64,000 nt of DNA from Amborella trichopoda (GCF_000471905.2 NW_006500010.1:2326693-2390692); one strand, 5' to 3'. Positions 1 to 11,870 are shown, counted from the stretch's first letter. Program-made: numbers and translations. Notes: generated from the sequence alone by a model not told the origin.

Positions 1-180
1 GCAAGCAAGAGTGGTAGTTTAGGAACTAATCCAGCTAAAGCTCATGAAATTCCAAATTCGGGCTCTCCTCAACATAGGTATCGGTGCTTCCATTGGAGCA
101 TGCATTCAAAAAGCACAAATGATTTAAAAAATGGGTAGGGATTCGTCATCCCCATTTAATTTTCCCAAAAAAAAAAAAAT
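1..180 (+). other. Unresolved sequence ending in an A-rich tract
   Basis: No gene is recognised. The stretch ends in a short run reading GGGTAGGG, then CCCC, then about twelve A. A very similar tail (GGGTAGGGCATG, CCCATTG, then an A run) occurs at about 43745-43791. Two such tails suggest the 3' end of an old retroposon (LINE or SINE), but no coding or tRNA-like part is visible upstream, and the window edge cuts it off. Confidence 0.2.
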
Positions 181-939
181 CAACCAATCCCCTGGAATAT
201 TTTCCTTTTTATATCAAAATTGCAAAACAAATCACGAGAAATTTGTAAAAAATAAAAAACAGCAAAAGGCTAAAGAATTTATAAAAAAAATTAAAAGTAT
301 AAAAAAATAAGAATAATTTATGTTGAATAGGGAAAGTGGAAAAAATCCATTTATAGCTTGGAACAACTTAGAAAAATCCAAAAAAAGAAAAAGAGAATAT
401 CATGAGAAAATTCACCCATCATCACAAAAAGTTTGAGGTGTGCCGTACCTATACATTATAACATTGATACCGTATATAAACTTTTTTCATTTATTAGTCA
501 TTGGTAAAAAAATTAGTTTTTAAGGCCTTTCCAATAATATGTAGTGTACCAATATCCTAGCGGTAGCGGTGTCAAGCTGAGTTACTCTGTCGAGTCCGAG
601 TCGACAAACTAATATTCAAGTCTGCTGACTGACTAATGTTCATCTCTGTCGAGTCTGAGTCGACCAACTACTATTCCACCAATGAGAATTGTTTTGAGCA
701 GCAGTTCATCAGGATGGATGGCCTGATCAGTGCTTGCAATCAAATTGTCTGAACGCGCTTATAACTCTATTTCCCTATTTAAAGATTTTCAATCCCATCC
801 AAGCCATTTTATGCTACAGCGTATATACAATGCTCGCGCCGGATCAACAGTGTATATCTATTCCCTCGGATATTTTCGATCTAAAATTTTAGGAACCCTC
901 ATCACTCGCTAGTCACTAGATAACCATTCTTAAAATTAA
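181..939. other. AT-rich intergenic DNA with one short direct repeat
   Basis: No gene is seen. A motif reading TCTGTCGAGTCYGAGTCGAC occurs twice, starting near 586 and 645 (period about 59). This is probably a small local duplication or the remnant of a TIR element. The remainder is AT-rich with no recognisable feature. Confidence 0.3.
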
Positions 940-1145
940 AAATTTGAATTTTTAGTTTTCTAATACTTGGATTACGCCATCTAAATATTGGACGATCTCT
1001 GTTTAATCTTGAGAAGTTATTTTTTTAATTGAGGTTAATCTATCGGTTAAGGATATACATCTTCAAAATTTAGGGTCCTACCAAAAATTATACGAGAGAG
1101 TAAATATACAATATGCTCGTATGGGAACATAATGTCTTTTGGCTT
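940..1145. repeat. Dispersed repeat, copy 1 of a family also at 63725-63965
   Basis: The order of motifs (CTCTGTTTAATCTTGAG, then a T run, GAGGTTAATCT, then TTTAGGGTCCT, then GAGAGTAAAT) is matched at 63725-63965 (CTCTATTCAATCTTAAG, T run, GAGTTTAATCT, TTTGGGGTCTG, GGGAGTAAAT). It is a diverged dispersed element of unknown class. The 1146-1365 flank shows nothing further. Confidence 0.35.
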
Positions 1146-1365
1146 TATATTGTATGAATACAGTGAATGGTCCCTCCCAGTTTCTTCGCTCTGGAAAGCA
1201 GGGAGGAGCTTCCCACGATTATGGAGTCAAAGCTGGTCATTCACACGCATTTATATAAGAAGGGATTAATTTGATTCAATATACCGTACTATCTTTTGAT
1301 TTCTTTTGGAAATATAAATTACAAATATTTGACCTATATTTTTTTATTTAATTTTGAAGTAAAAA

Positions 1366-1984
1366 AATTTACATATAAGATGGCAACTTGCATCCTTACA
1401 ATTAAGATTAAGGTGCACATAAAAAACAATCCATCACAAAAAATGTTGTTTTGATATTGGGAAATACTCTAATTGATCATTTCGATTGGTGGTTCGGTCA
1501 AAAACGGTTATAACTAGTTGGACTAAATTTAAAAAAAAGGAAAAAAAATAGATATAATATTTTTAAAAATATAAGATATATTAAAATATTTTTCAACTTT
1601 ATTTGGTCGAACAACTAACTGATTTATCTGGCAAATATTGATCAAACATTAGTTTCATACCAAACTCAATTTCTACCTTATAGTAGGACCGTCAAGGCAC
1701 CGGTAAGTGGTTCGATCGTTTAGACCATCAGTTCAATCCGATCTTGATAACTATAATTTCGACATCTCGATATGAAAAGAAAAAAATTTGAATCTCAAAA
1801 ATAATACATCTTGCAACATAATACATGGACCGTCCATTTTCAAAAATTTTATGTGTTTATAGATCTACCTGATTTGAATTATTTTTTGAGTTTAAATTCT
1901 CAATAACTAGAAATGAAAATAGATTCGTAGGCTATCTTAAGCATTTTTGACGCCAAAATTAAATCGTTATGCAAACTACACCCA
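1366..1984 (-). mobile_element. MULE-like MITE copy, split by a nested insertion
   Basis: In reverse orientation this carries the core of the window's main MITE family: a CATCTCGATATGAAAAG block, a CATCTTGCAACATAATAC block, GACCGTCCATTTTC, and GTGTTTATAGATCTAC. The outer left end has ATAAGATGGCAACTTGCATCC and the right end ends in CTACACCC. A foreign stretch of about 265 bp (roughly 1488-1750) interrupts the core. It is bordered by ATTTCGA on both sides, which looks like its own target duplication. Confidence 0.55.
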
Positions 1985-2832
1985 TAAAAAAAGGTACATG
2001 ATCATGAGTTGGAATAATTAAATTCACTAAAATATATAATAGTGCCCTTAAAATAAATAAGTCTAAAATGAAATACAAAATGTTGTTTTTAATATTTAAA
2101 ATTTCAATATTTAAATTTTCAAATGGAAAAAAGTTTATATAAGAAGTCCTAAAGCACACTCTAAAAGTCAAGTATGGAAAAACTCCATCATCTCAACTTG
2201 AACATTTAAGGTGGTAAAAAAAAATTGGATCTCAACTTGAACATTAAGGTCGTAAGAAAAAAAAAAAAATCTCAAGCTCTAAAAATATAGGGTATATTAT
2301 AACAACTTATCTAGAACGATTTTTTTTGCCTTAAAAATAAATGTTCACAAATCCGCAAGATACCATTTTTTTGAGTTTCAAATTTTATTGTTGTTGGAAA
2401 TTGATTTTAGAGCCATGTGTTCGTGAAATCACAGGTTGAGTTTCTCTACAAGTCTTGATAATCTTGAACATTTATAATCATGCTGTAGTAAGCAGGATGG
2501 GTACTAAAAATGGAGGTTCAGCAAAAATTGTACATAAACCAATATCCATTAGATTTGTTTGGGATAAAGAGGACAATCTACCTCAAATCCCAATTTCCAC
2601 CCCACATGGGCTTGGAACTTAAACATCTTGAAAGCGTGACTCTTGACTCCTAATAAATAAATATAATACATAAAATTTTGTTAGGCTATAACCTAAGGAG
2701 AAAAAAATATCTTCCCCATATTTCACACTATAACATAGCAAGGACAAATCTCCTCCTAATACTATTTACACCAAGAGATGAACTTCGTATACAACAGCAT
2801 CTCCTAAAAAATACTTAAAGAGGGACAATATC
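1985..2832. other. Intergenic DNA and 3' flank of the beta-amylase-like gene
   Basis: This is AT-rich with runs of A. It lies downstream of the minus-strand beta-amylase-like gene, so the part nearest 2832 should hold its 3'UTR and poly(A) site. No clear repeat family or second gene is seen. Confidence 0.3.
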
Positions 2833-5527
2833 TCATGCCTGCAACTGAAGAGTCTTCTCCTTTGATTCATGGGATACAGAGACCCCACCAAAAGTTTGTG
2901 CACCCTTCGATCCCACTGCAACATCATCTGAATCTTTTTCTGGCATCTCTAGATGCCATATGAAATCAGTAAACAAAGGCCAATGCTCAGGAGAAAAGAA
3001 ATCGGCCCCCATCCTCATATATGTAAACCCTGCTAAGCCCATCTCCAAATTCTTCTTAATCTTAGCAAACCCACCAGAATTCCCCTTTAGTTGTGAATTC
3101 TCACCGGAAACCGATACCCCATGTGCATCACAAGCCTCCTTTACCCTCTTAACAATGGAGTCTGATAAATCCATGCTAGGTAAAACTACTCCAGCTGAAT
3201 TCTCAGCAAACATTTTCATAACATCACTGTAACCATCTCTTTCACTTGTCTCATAAAACCCGCTAGTAAGCTCAGCTGCATGAGATCTAGTATTGCACCA
3301 TTGGTGAACGGTAGGGATCTTACCCGAAATTCGCACTGGAAAAGAATTTCCCGGCAAGTTTCTGAAGATTCCAGCAGCTTTTGAGAGCATCCGATTTCCA
3401 TGAGATATGAGGCAATTAGAGTACCAAGAGAGGAAGAAGTTACCATAGGGAGTCTCCCAGGACCCATTGTATTGCCGGAAAAAGTTGCTGGAATCAGGCG
3501 AGCTGTCATAAGGTGGGGCATCATGGGGTCCAGAATAGCCCCACTGATGGTGCCCTAGAGTTCGAGCGTGTTGTTGGAGGTTGGCGAGCATGTGCTTGTC
3601 ATAGCATTGGAATTCTCCAACACCAGTGGAATTAGGGTTTTCAGGTAAAGATGGGTAGCGGAGTTCGCCATTTGGGCCGAGACCAATTGTTAATTCCTGT
3701 ACATATCAGACAGTGAAAGTCAGATTCATGGTGGTTTAGAGAATATGATGGGAATTAAGCCTCAACATTTATGAAAATCACAATAGAGTACTCAGGATTC
3801 ATCATGATATAAAAAAATTCAGCTGGTTTTTGTATTGCATTTGGGGGAGAATGGACTTTGCAACGAAATTATGTGTATCAAACAGTGATCAAAATTTAGC
3901 AAACTTGGGCACGATTTCAAGTTGAAGTTTGAGAAGGAAAGCATCCATGATTCAATAAACAAAAGTACATAGCCAGATGGATCCAAATTTATGATTCCTC
4001 AATCAAGATTCACCCAAAAATCATCCATCAAACGTTACTGGAAGTATTACTCATAACTACCAGCTGATTTTGGGTGATATCATAAATTTATAGAGTTATG
4101 CTCCCCAAACAAAAAACAGGGGGGCTTTCAGAACAAAGGAACAAAAGACAGGCTTAAAATGTTCACACAAGCAAACAGCCATATATTTATATCCTCATGC
4201 CATGATGCATTCTTGTGAGAGTAAAACATAGAACCATATTGCTTACCGTGATTGTGGAGCCCAAGAAATTTGAAAATTCAGATTTGAAGCTTTCCATAAA
4301 ATCCCCATATGCTTGCAATGGGGACTTCCCAGAAAGCAAAGCAAGCTCATCAGTCCCCAAAGACAAGCAATCTCTGAACCTCTTCCCTCCCCTGTCCGTG
4401 AAAAATATATCTGGGTTTTCTTCACCAACCTTCAAAACCCACTTTGGTAGAGTGATTCCCCTTGCTGTTGATCCGTGGAAATTGAACGCGACATTGAGCT
4501 TCAACCCGGCTTCTCTCACCATTTCAGCCACTTCCAAATGAGACGACCAGTCATAACTTCCTGCTGTTTCTCCCTCTACAATTCCCCACCAAATTGGAAA
4601 ACTAACGCCTTCTACACCAAGAAGTTTTAGAGGTCTTAATCCCGCTGCTATTGCCTTGGCATGGTTTAGGGCGTTACATGCTGATATGGTGTCCAGGGGG
4701 AGGCCGACAAATAATGGAAGCCGATTCTACATAAGCAAAAACTGGGGTTAGGCATGAACAAAATAAATTGAGATTTTCCAATAAAACTTCCATCTTTTCA
4801 TCTTTTCACAATTCTAGGAAACTGAATAATTACTTCACAGCGGTTCTACAAAGTTGGAGTTGGCTGGAATTTCAAGAACCCAAGTTTCATTTTTTCCCCC
4901 GTTTTTTAGAGAATCAAGTGATTATTTGATAAAATTTCTCTAAACTTTAGCTATGTTTACATGAAAAACTCAGAAATTATGCTATTTCAAACCTGATATG
5001 AGATGAAACTATTCTTATCATCTGTTCTCAAATAAGTATCCAAGTTTTTATTTATTTTTTACATCAAAAAAATTTCATTTTGATTTCTTACTTAAAACAA
5101 ATCAGAAAATCCAGCCTAAAACATCGGCTGATTCACCTACAAAACCATATTTTTTAAACTGCCATCAAATTCCAGTTGAAATCCGGGTCTTTGGCCAATA
5201 TATAAACAGAAATCAGATAAAAATATAAAGGAACTGAATACATAAAAGCTACATCCACGACTAAAAAATTCAAAAAATTAAATAAGGAGTACTTACTGTT
5301 TTGTCATGCGACATTTTCAAGCAACCTTCACGGACAATACATTTTTCAGGTGTAATCTCCTTCAAAGAAACCCTAATTGCTCCCCTTCTCCATTTACTCC
5401 TGAGATTAACCTTTATTTGATCCCGTTTGTTGCAGATCCTCTCATGACCACAACAAGGAAGCCTCTGAAACCCTAGATCTACCCTCTCGGCATTCATTTG
5501 AGAACAACCAACCATTGACATCTCCAT
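2833..5527 (-). CDS. BAM9: Beta-amylase-like protein of the BAM9 (inactive) group
   Basis: Glycoside hydrolase family 14 protein, 524 aa in three phase-0 exons: 5527-5297, 4726-4247 and 3696-2833. Introns are GT-AG (donors gtaagt and gtaagc). Residues 1-77 are basic and Ser/Arg-rich, which suits a plastid transit peptide. The (beta/alpha)8 body follows, with LFVGLPLDTIS, LGVEGV, GLGPNGELRYPS (Glu248, equivalent to soybean Glu186), SGPHDAP, GKIPTVHQW and VSGENS (Glu436, equivalent to Glu380). The substrate loops are not those of active enzymes: the GGNVGD flexible loop is replaced by HGSTARG, losing the catalytic Asp, and the inner loop TCLEMRD is PSMDLSD. Overall wording matches Arabidopsis BAM9, which is about 536 aa. 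Known BAM9 and BAM4 proteins are regulatory rather than catalytic in leaf starch breakdown, so I infer a non-catalytic plastid protein. The start is the first ATG after the TATA box in this frame; a second ATG lies two codons later. Confidence 0.93.
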
Positions 5528-6116
5528 TTTTCGAGATTAATAGGGATATGAAGACTTCCACAAAACAAAGCCACACAAGAATGGCTAAAAATAGGGGGGA
5601 ATTTTACAAAATGATTTAAATTGAAGGGTTAATAAAACAGTGTTCACTAACCACCAGAGATTTCAATGAAAAGTAATAAGTACCTAATATTTCAGGAAAA
5701 GAAAATCGAAGACAATATCTCTTCTGAGATCGATAACACTAACGATTAAAAAACAGAACAATATTACTGGAAAAACATTTTGGAATGATGCAAAAAAATC
5801 ACAAATATGATACAGGAAGATAAAATTACAGATGGTGCACTAAAAATCGTAAAAAAAGAAACCGACCAACAAAAAGTAAACAGTGTAAGGATTAATAGAG
5901 AAAAACGCAGTTTATGATCTGGAAACTAAATTCCAGAGTTTAATTCCTCAAATTATCGTGAAAAATACACAATAAAAAGATCTAACAGAGAAGATTAGTA
6001 AAGGGCTTATTGACCCCCCAAAACCAAAACAGCAGGAGAAATTAAAAGCAAGAAGATAAGACTGACTTCAACTCCTCTCGCCCACTTTTGTCCTTTTAAG
6101 GCTCTCATAAATCTCT

Positions 6117-6124
6117 TATTTATA
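6117..6124 (-). promoter_or_regulatory. TATA box of the beta-amylase-like gene
   Basis: The minus strand reads CTATAAATAAG here, about 590 bp upstream of the ATG at 5527. Transcription would begin near 6085-6092, giving a 5'UTR of about 560 nt that is long enough to hold a leader intron. The remaining upstream DNA to about 6970 shows no other clear element. Confidence 0.5.
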
Positions 6125-6970
6125 GCCCATTTTGTAGGAGACCTTGACAATGACGAAAACATTCCTAACAATTTTCTAAATCTCCAAGACACCCTCATAT
6201 ACTCCTACACCGAATGATCATATATGCCCCTCATTTATCGGATACTCCTACTATTTGATTTTTGGTTTGGACTGTAGGCTCATTTTAAATAAGGAAATTT
6301 ATCAAAATATATTTTACATTTTAAAAAACTAATGTTTACTTCTTTTCAACTATTGCAACTCATCGTCAGTATATTCTAATGTCTATTTTGAGATTATATC
6401 AAGAGACATTGCTAAAGTATTTAATAGTTGATCTCTTTTGTGTGTTTCAATAATTTTTCCTTTCAATAGCGTGTTGGGATATAATAACGTAGACTACTAA
6501 AAAATTTAGGACATTTTCCGCCCTTATCTAGCTACCAGAATGTATCTCATAAAGCTTGATTTCGATTGACAATATTTTGATCTAGTTGAATTTTTAGGTA
6601 AACTTAATTTTGAAAATATCAAATACATGTAATTTATGTTTATAACTTAGGGAAGGCCACTAGTGAAAAAAGCTGATTTGTTTTGGACTATCAATATTAA
6701 TGGGAAGTTCAATGCAAAAATATAGTTCTTTTATTGCTCATTTTCTACTATGATACTTTTGTGAGATGTTTTGTAAGGGAAAAAAAATGGATACATTTAA
6801 CAAATTTTTTGTTCTCGTTCTCTCTTTGTTTCTTTCTATAATGGAGGATAATTTGGTCACCGTCTAAATATAGGGCACCTTTGATATTTCTGAAGCGTTT
6901 CAGACCTCAAGTAAACAAAAGGGTAATTTTGTCAAATTTCCCTTGAGAAAAGTATAGGGAAGCTAGGTGG

Positions 6971-7115
6971 CTCCACGTCAGAGCTGTCGTCTCAGCCTCA
7001 GAAACAACTGGGAATTGTTTCGTCTTCTTTGACGTTGACAGTGAGCGGTTTTTCTTGAATGGATGACGTGACGTGGCATTCGCTCGATGACGTGGAAAGC
7101 CAAACTACATCGTGC
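6971..7115. promoter_or_regulatory. Cluster of ACGT-core motifs upstream of the beta-amylase-like gene
   Basis: Several ACGT cores occur within about 145 bp: CCACGTCA near 6973, TTGACGTTGAC near 7029, ATGACGTGACGTGGCA near 7063, GATGACGTGGAA near 7086 and CCGACGTTGG near 7117. These are bZIP-type sites (TGACG, and ABRE-like ACGTGG). They lie about 0.9 kb upstream of the inferred start of the minus-strand gene and would suit stress or ABA control. The spacing is rather distal, so function is inferred only. Confidence 0.35.
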
Positions 7116-7135
7116 CGACGTTGGAAAAAATTTGT

Positions 7136-8150
7136 GGTGAGAATAATTTCTAAACTTATGAAAAAAAAAAAATTTAATTTTCATAAACCTTACCGATCTG
7201 TTTAGAAAAAAACATTTAACTTTTATAAACCTCACCTACACCACCACCAGTCTATTTTGAAAAAAAACCTTTAACTTCCATTAACCTCACTCACACCAAT
7301 CTTTTTTTTTTCAATTTTGAGGGTTTTTTTTTACCAAAATTAAAAAAAATCTTAACGCCATAGTATTTTAAGCAGTGTAAAAACACTAACAATCTTATAC
7401 GGCACTATAAATGTCGTAAACCCTTTTCTCCTATTTATATTTATCTCTTTTAGCTTGTTTATATTTATCTTTTTTATCTATTTAATTTTTTTTATGATTA
7501 TCTCTTCTTTTTCTCTTTCATTCTTTTTAATATTTATCTCTTCTTTCTCTCTAATCTTTTTTATCTCTTATTTCTCTATCTAACTCTCTTTTTCTCTCGA
7601 AGGAGATTTGTATAACAACATGTGTATACCGTACCATCCTTATAAAAACGGCCTTCAACCCCATCCCGTATGAAAGTAGGACAGAGTCAGATTTGTATCA
7701 CGTTGGAATCTTGTTTGTTGAGTTGATGAAGTAAGTAGGGAGAGTTAGTGAGAGAAAGAAGAGAAAAGAAATTAGAGAGAAAAAAAAGAAGATTTGTATC
7801 ACATTGGAATTGTGTTTGTTGAGTTGATGAAGTAAGTAGAAAGAGAAAGAGATTAGTGAGAGAAAAGATTTAGAGAGAGAGAAGAAATAAAGAAAAGATA
7901 AAAAAATTAGAAAGAAAGAAGAGATAAACATAAAAAAAACTAGAGAGATAAAAGAGATAAATATGAACATGAGAAAATGGTTTAAGATATTTTGAGTGCT
8001 GTATAACATGGGTTAGTTTTTACGATACTTAAAATCTCATATAGCATGAGTTAGTTTTTACGGTGTGGGCGAGCTTTATGAAAGTTAAAAGTTTTTTTTT
8101 CTAAATAGATAAAAATTAAGATATATTTGTAATAATTTTCCTTAAAAAAA
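7136..8150. mobile_element. Long foldback (inverted-repeat) transposon
   Basis: The two halves are reverse complements over some 400 bp each. The left side (ATCTGTTTAGAAAAAAACAT then AACCTCACCTACACC, about 7196-7245) pairs with 8062-8110. GTGTAAAAACACTAAC with TTATACGGCACT (about 7375-7405) pairs with 7990-8025. The pyrimidine tract 7425-7600 pairs with the purine tract 7735-7960. The left arm has three tandem sub-repeats of about 45 bp. The right arm holds a 101-bp direct duplication starting at 7691 and 7792. No protein is encoded. It is a non-autonomous TIR or foldback element; no clean target duplication was found. Confidence 0.65.
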
Positions 8151-9125
8151 AATTATCCTATACATTTTTTTTTAACGATGTTACTACTCTTTATTTTTGA
8201 CAATAATGTTACTAATTCTTATCGATCAAATGTGTTTACAATGGAATCAAATAAACCACACTTGCCTGATAAAGAAATACCACACTTAGGCCGTTTACCA
8301 CCTCATTTGCTTCTCTATAAATATAAAAAATGTCACCTGGACGCGACCTACATCTAAGTATAACATATCTCAGGGTCAATAGCGGTCTAAACTTTTTATT
8401 GCACCCGCTAATAACATCGAGTGAAACCCCTTACACTATTCAATATCTACCATTGTGCTTTTGCTTCAAATTATTTAATCCTAGTAAGAGAGCAGCATAA
8501 AACTCTGCTTCATTCGCTATATCATTTCCACATAAACCAAAATAACATAATAATACTGTACTTTTGAATTCTTTGCCACGCCTCTTAGTCTTGGGTTTTC
8601 AATTTAAAAAACAGTAAAAATGCGACAGGGAGTTTGGGGAGAGGTTAAAACTGTACTGATTTTTTTTTAGAATCGATTTGATCCCGACCAATTAACAGTT
8701 AAGATTGATTGTTCCCACGGGGTTTTAAAACGGCCCCGCACGAGCTAACATTGGTGATTTGCTAAAACAATTTGGGCCCAGTGTCTTTTATTTTTTAGGA
8801 GCTGGTCAAATTACATGGGTTGGCGAAGGGGGTCTTATTCTGTACCATGTTCGCTGTGACATATGATTTAGTGGTTGAATGTTGAGCTAATAAGATAAGG
8901 GTGCAGCGTAGGGAGCCACCCACCTTACTTTTGGTATGTATCCATGAGTGGTTTTTTGTCACTATACAAGATGGACACAATTATTTTATGTGAAATTTGA
9001 TACCTCTGTAAAATTAGAATTTTTTTTTTTTTTATTAATTTGAACTTGACAAGGACTCAATTTCACATCTACGGTGCATGACCTTCTTGTATCAAATGAA
9101 TGTAGGCAATCTCATTCTATATTTT
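8151..9125. other. Intergenic DNA with a decayed small transposon
   Basis: No gene is seen. About 8965-9125 resembles the roughly 210-bp family described at 54700-54906 (GAACTTGACAAGG, TTTCACATCTACGG, CTTGTATCAAATGAATG, CTCATTCTATATTTTT). It is too diverged for exact ends. Confidence 0.3.
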
Positions 9126-9178
9126 TTCCTTTATTGACGTAGGTGTAACGCGCTGTTTTGACCAACAGAGAGTGTGGC

Positions 9179-9236
9179 ATGCTCCTGTGGGAGCATACTG
9201 TATGACAGTAGATGGACGGTGTACTCCCGCGGGAGT
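9179..9236. repeat. Pair of short perfect palindromes
   Basis: ATGCTCC and GGAGCAT flank a 4-base loop at 9179-9196. ACTCCCGCGGGAGT is a 14-base perfect palindrome at 9223-9236. The GGGAGTA motif recurs at 63920-63965, so these may be sub-terminal hairpins of the same dispersed repeat family. Confidence 0.35.
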
Positions 9237-9529
9237 AAGAAATCTTTAGCTACATGAAAGGTGCTCAGAAAATCCATTCGCAAGAGGCGGCAGCGTTCAA
9301 AACGTGTTTAGAAGTCGAGTCTTCAAAGTTTGGACCTCACAAGAAGTTTCAAAGCCTTTGTTCGTGTGTTTTCTCTTGTATTTTTGTGCTTTTTCTTTTA
9401 GAATTTCCTCAATAAAACCTTATAAAAGTTATAATCTCAATATAGACATGCATAATTGAGAATGTAGTGGGTAATGAATAGGTTTTTGCAATATAAAGTA
9501 ATGAGCTTTTTGTCACATATTGAGGAAAA

Positions 9530-9880
9530 TAAAAGTTTCATTTTTGTCACATTTAGGGTATTTGTGTTTTTCTTTGGATGTAGAGAATTGAAGGTTAAAA
9601 TTAGAACTTTAATGTTTAAATGATGAAGGATTAGGATTGAATATCGAACAGGGTTTTTTAGGCAGCAAGTTGGGTTTTTAAAATGGTTTTCTTTTATAAA
9701 TATGTAGCTATTGGACTAAAAAAATAGAGACGAGAAAAGAAGAACAAATATTTTGGGTCTTGTGAAAAATATCTTTTTAGGGAGTTGTCGTTGTAGGATG
9801 AACTCCCTTGAGACTTTAAAAAATGGCATATTCTATCATATTTTTGTATTTATACTTTTTTGATTTATTTATTTTTCCCC
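9530..9880 (+). repeat. Detached unit of the 320-350 bp repeat at 10981-11870
   Basis: It contains the same ordered motifs as the tandem units: GTAGAGAATTGAAGG, TTTAAATGATGAAGG, GGTTTTCTTTTATAAATATG, TAGCTATTGGACTA, TTTTGGGTCTTGTGAAA and GAACTCCCTTGAGACTTT. It is separated from the main array by about 1.1 kb. DNA from 9881 to 10399 shows nothing recognisable. Confidence 0.5.
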
Positions 9881-10399
9881 TATTCCCTATATCAATTTGT
9901 ATTAATGTCACACCCCAGGTTCTGTAATACTAACATTCATGAAGTGAGATGATCTATCGTTAACAAAATTTGAAATTTATGAATGGAAAATAAGATAGTC
10001 TTGTGCAATTTATAGAAGAAATTTCAATTTTATTAAAGATAATTTGTCACACTTCAGCGATTTTGTTAAAAATAGACTGTCGCAGTTCAAAAATGTTAAT
10101 ATTATAGAACCTAAGGTGTGACAATTAAAGTATAAGTTAACTATCTATGTCAATAGCAACCCGACCTTTTACAATCGAGGATATATCATCACAAATCATG
10201 GGGCTTGTGAATCAACATATTAAAGAGAGATAAATCAAGTCATAAAAGACATATGAAGCAAGATTTGTTGAATTTGCGGAGATAACAATAGAATTCGACA
10301 AGAGGATGACAAAATATATCAATAGATGTGGCCACTAAAAAGTATTGATTGTCGAGAAAAAGTAATTGTTCAGTAGATATAGCACCAAATTTTAACTTT

Positions 10400-10803
10400 G
10401 GGTGTGATCTCTATAAGGTTGCAACCTTAAACAATCCAATTAAAGCGCACCTCCAAATTTTATCATAACATATAATTTTGATATAATTTTTTTTTAAGAT
10501 TATCTGAAAATCTATTTTAATATCTAATTGTAAATTTTAAACTCTAAAAATGGCTAAAATCAAGTAGATCTATAAAATATGAAAATATGAAAATCTTGAA
10601 AATGGATGGTCTAGATAATGTGTTGCAAGATGCACTATTTTTGGAAGTTAAAATCTTTTTTTTTTTTCATATTCGTTAATTTCGATGTCGAGATGATCAA
10701 TTAGAGGATTTTTCAACAATAAAATAACCTTTTTCTATGGATTTTTCAGGTGCATATGTAATTCTACATTTTACCGTTGCAACCTTATATAAACTTTTTC
10801 TTT
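10400..10803 (+). mobile_element. MULE-like MITE, GGTTGCAACC variant
   Basis: It starts GGGTGTGATCTCTATAAGG, has the AGGTTGCAACCT palindrome near both ends, and ends TATATAAACTTTTTC. It carries the family core (CAAGTAGATCTATAAA, GAAAATGGATGGTC, GATGTCGAGATGATCAATT). The flanks TTTTAACTT and TTTTAACGT give an 8/9 match for a 9-bp target duplication. Confidence 0.75.
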
Positions 10804-10980
10804 TAACGTTTGGGATCAAATATCCAATAAACTGGATATATGTGGTACCATGACGAGGTAAACATTAGAGTGAAAGATGTTGATAATAACTTAAATGTAC
10901 CACAACATTCGATAACTAGGAATGAAGAATAAGATCAATTGAAGAAATCAGGACCGTACTTCACATCCCGGATTTCTACT

Positions 10981-11870
10981 ACAAGTCGCACACCAAGTGA
11001 GCAAGTTAGGTTTTAGGCTGGTTTTCTTCTAGAAATACTAAACTATTGGACCATATAAAAAGAGGAGAAAAGAATAGTTTATTTTGGGCCTTGTGAAAGA
11101 TTTTTTTTTGGGATAGACTCCTTTGTAGACCTTGAGATAATATATATTTTCTCTAGTTAAGAAAATTAAGGGCTAGAACTGAAATGTTTAAATTTTAAAA
11201 GATGAAGGGATATAATTTGATACTAGGGTTTATATGGAGCAAGTTAGGTTTTAGGGCGGGTTTCTTTTATAAATGCATAAATATTGGACTAGATAAAAAG
11301 AGAAGAGAAAATAATAGTTTATTATGGGCCTTGTAATTTCTTTTTTTTTTTTTTTGGGTAGACTCTCTTGTAGACCTTCGGATATCATCTTTTATATTTG
11401 ATTTTTAGATTTCCAATTATTATTATTATTTTTAAACTAGTTTTCTTTTAAGGTACTTGTGCCTTTTTTTAGTTGTAGAAAATTAAGACGTAGAATTGAA
11501 ATGTTTAAATTTTAAAAGATGAAGGGTTATACTTTGATATTGAATGGGGTCTATTAGGGGATCAAATTAGATTTTAGGGTGGTTTTCTTCTATAAATACG
11601 TAGCTATTGGACGAGATAAAAAGAGAAGAGAAAAGAATAGTTTATTTTGGGCCCTGCGAAAGGTTTTTTTTAGGGACAGACTCCCTTGTAGACTTTGAGA
11701 TAATACATATATTTTTATCTTTTATTTTTATTTTTTACGATTATGATTATGATTTATTTATTTATTCTCTGTTTTTTTAAACTAGTTTTCTTTTATGGTA
11801 CTTGTGCCTTTTTTTAGTAGTAGAAAATTAAGGGGTAGACTGAAATATTTAAATTTTATGGGTGAGATTT
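10981..11870 (+). repeat. Tandem array of about 2.7 units of 320-350 bp
   Basis: Repeated blocks are AAATTTTAAAAGATGAAGGG, GGTTTTCTTYTATAAATAC, GCTATTGGACYAGATAAAAA, AATAGTTTATTTTGGGCC and AGACTCCCTTGTAGACCTT. The GAAAATTAAG block recurs at about 11152, 11470 and 11817, giving periods near 318 and 347. No open frame is seen. Each unit carries a TATAAATA-like motif. The class is unknown; it could be a local satellite or tandem copies of part of an older transposon. Confidence 0.6.

Noticed and set aside
4215-4541. Plus-strand 108-codon frame opposite the amylase exon
   Set aside because: It is a shadow of exon 2 on the other strand, where the family wording is clear.
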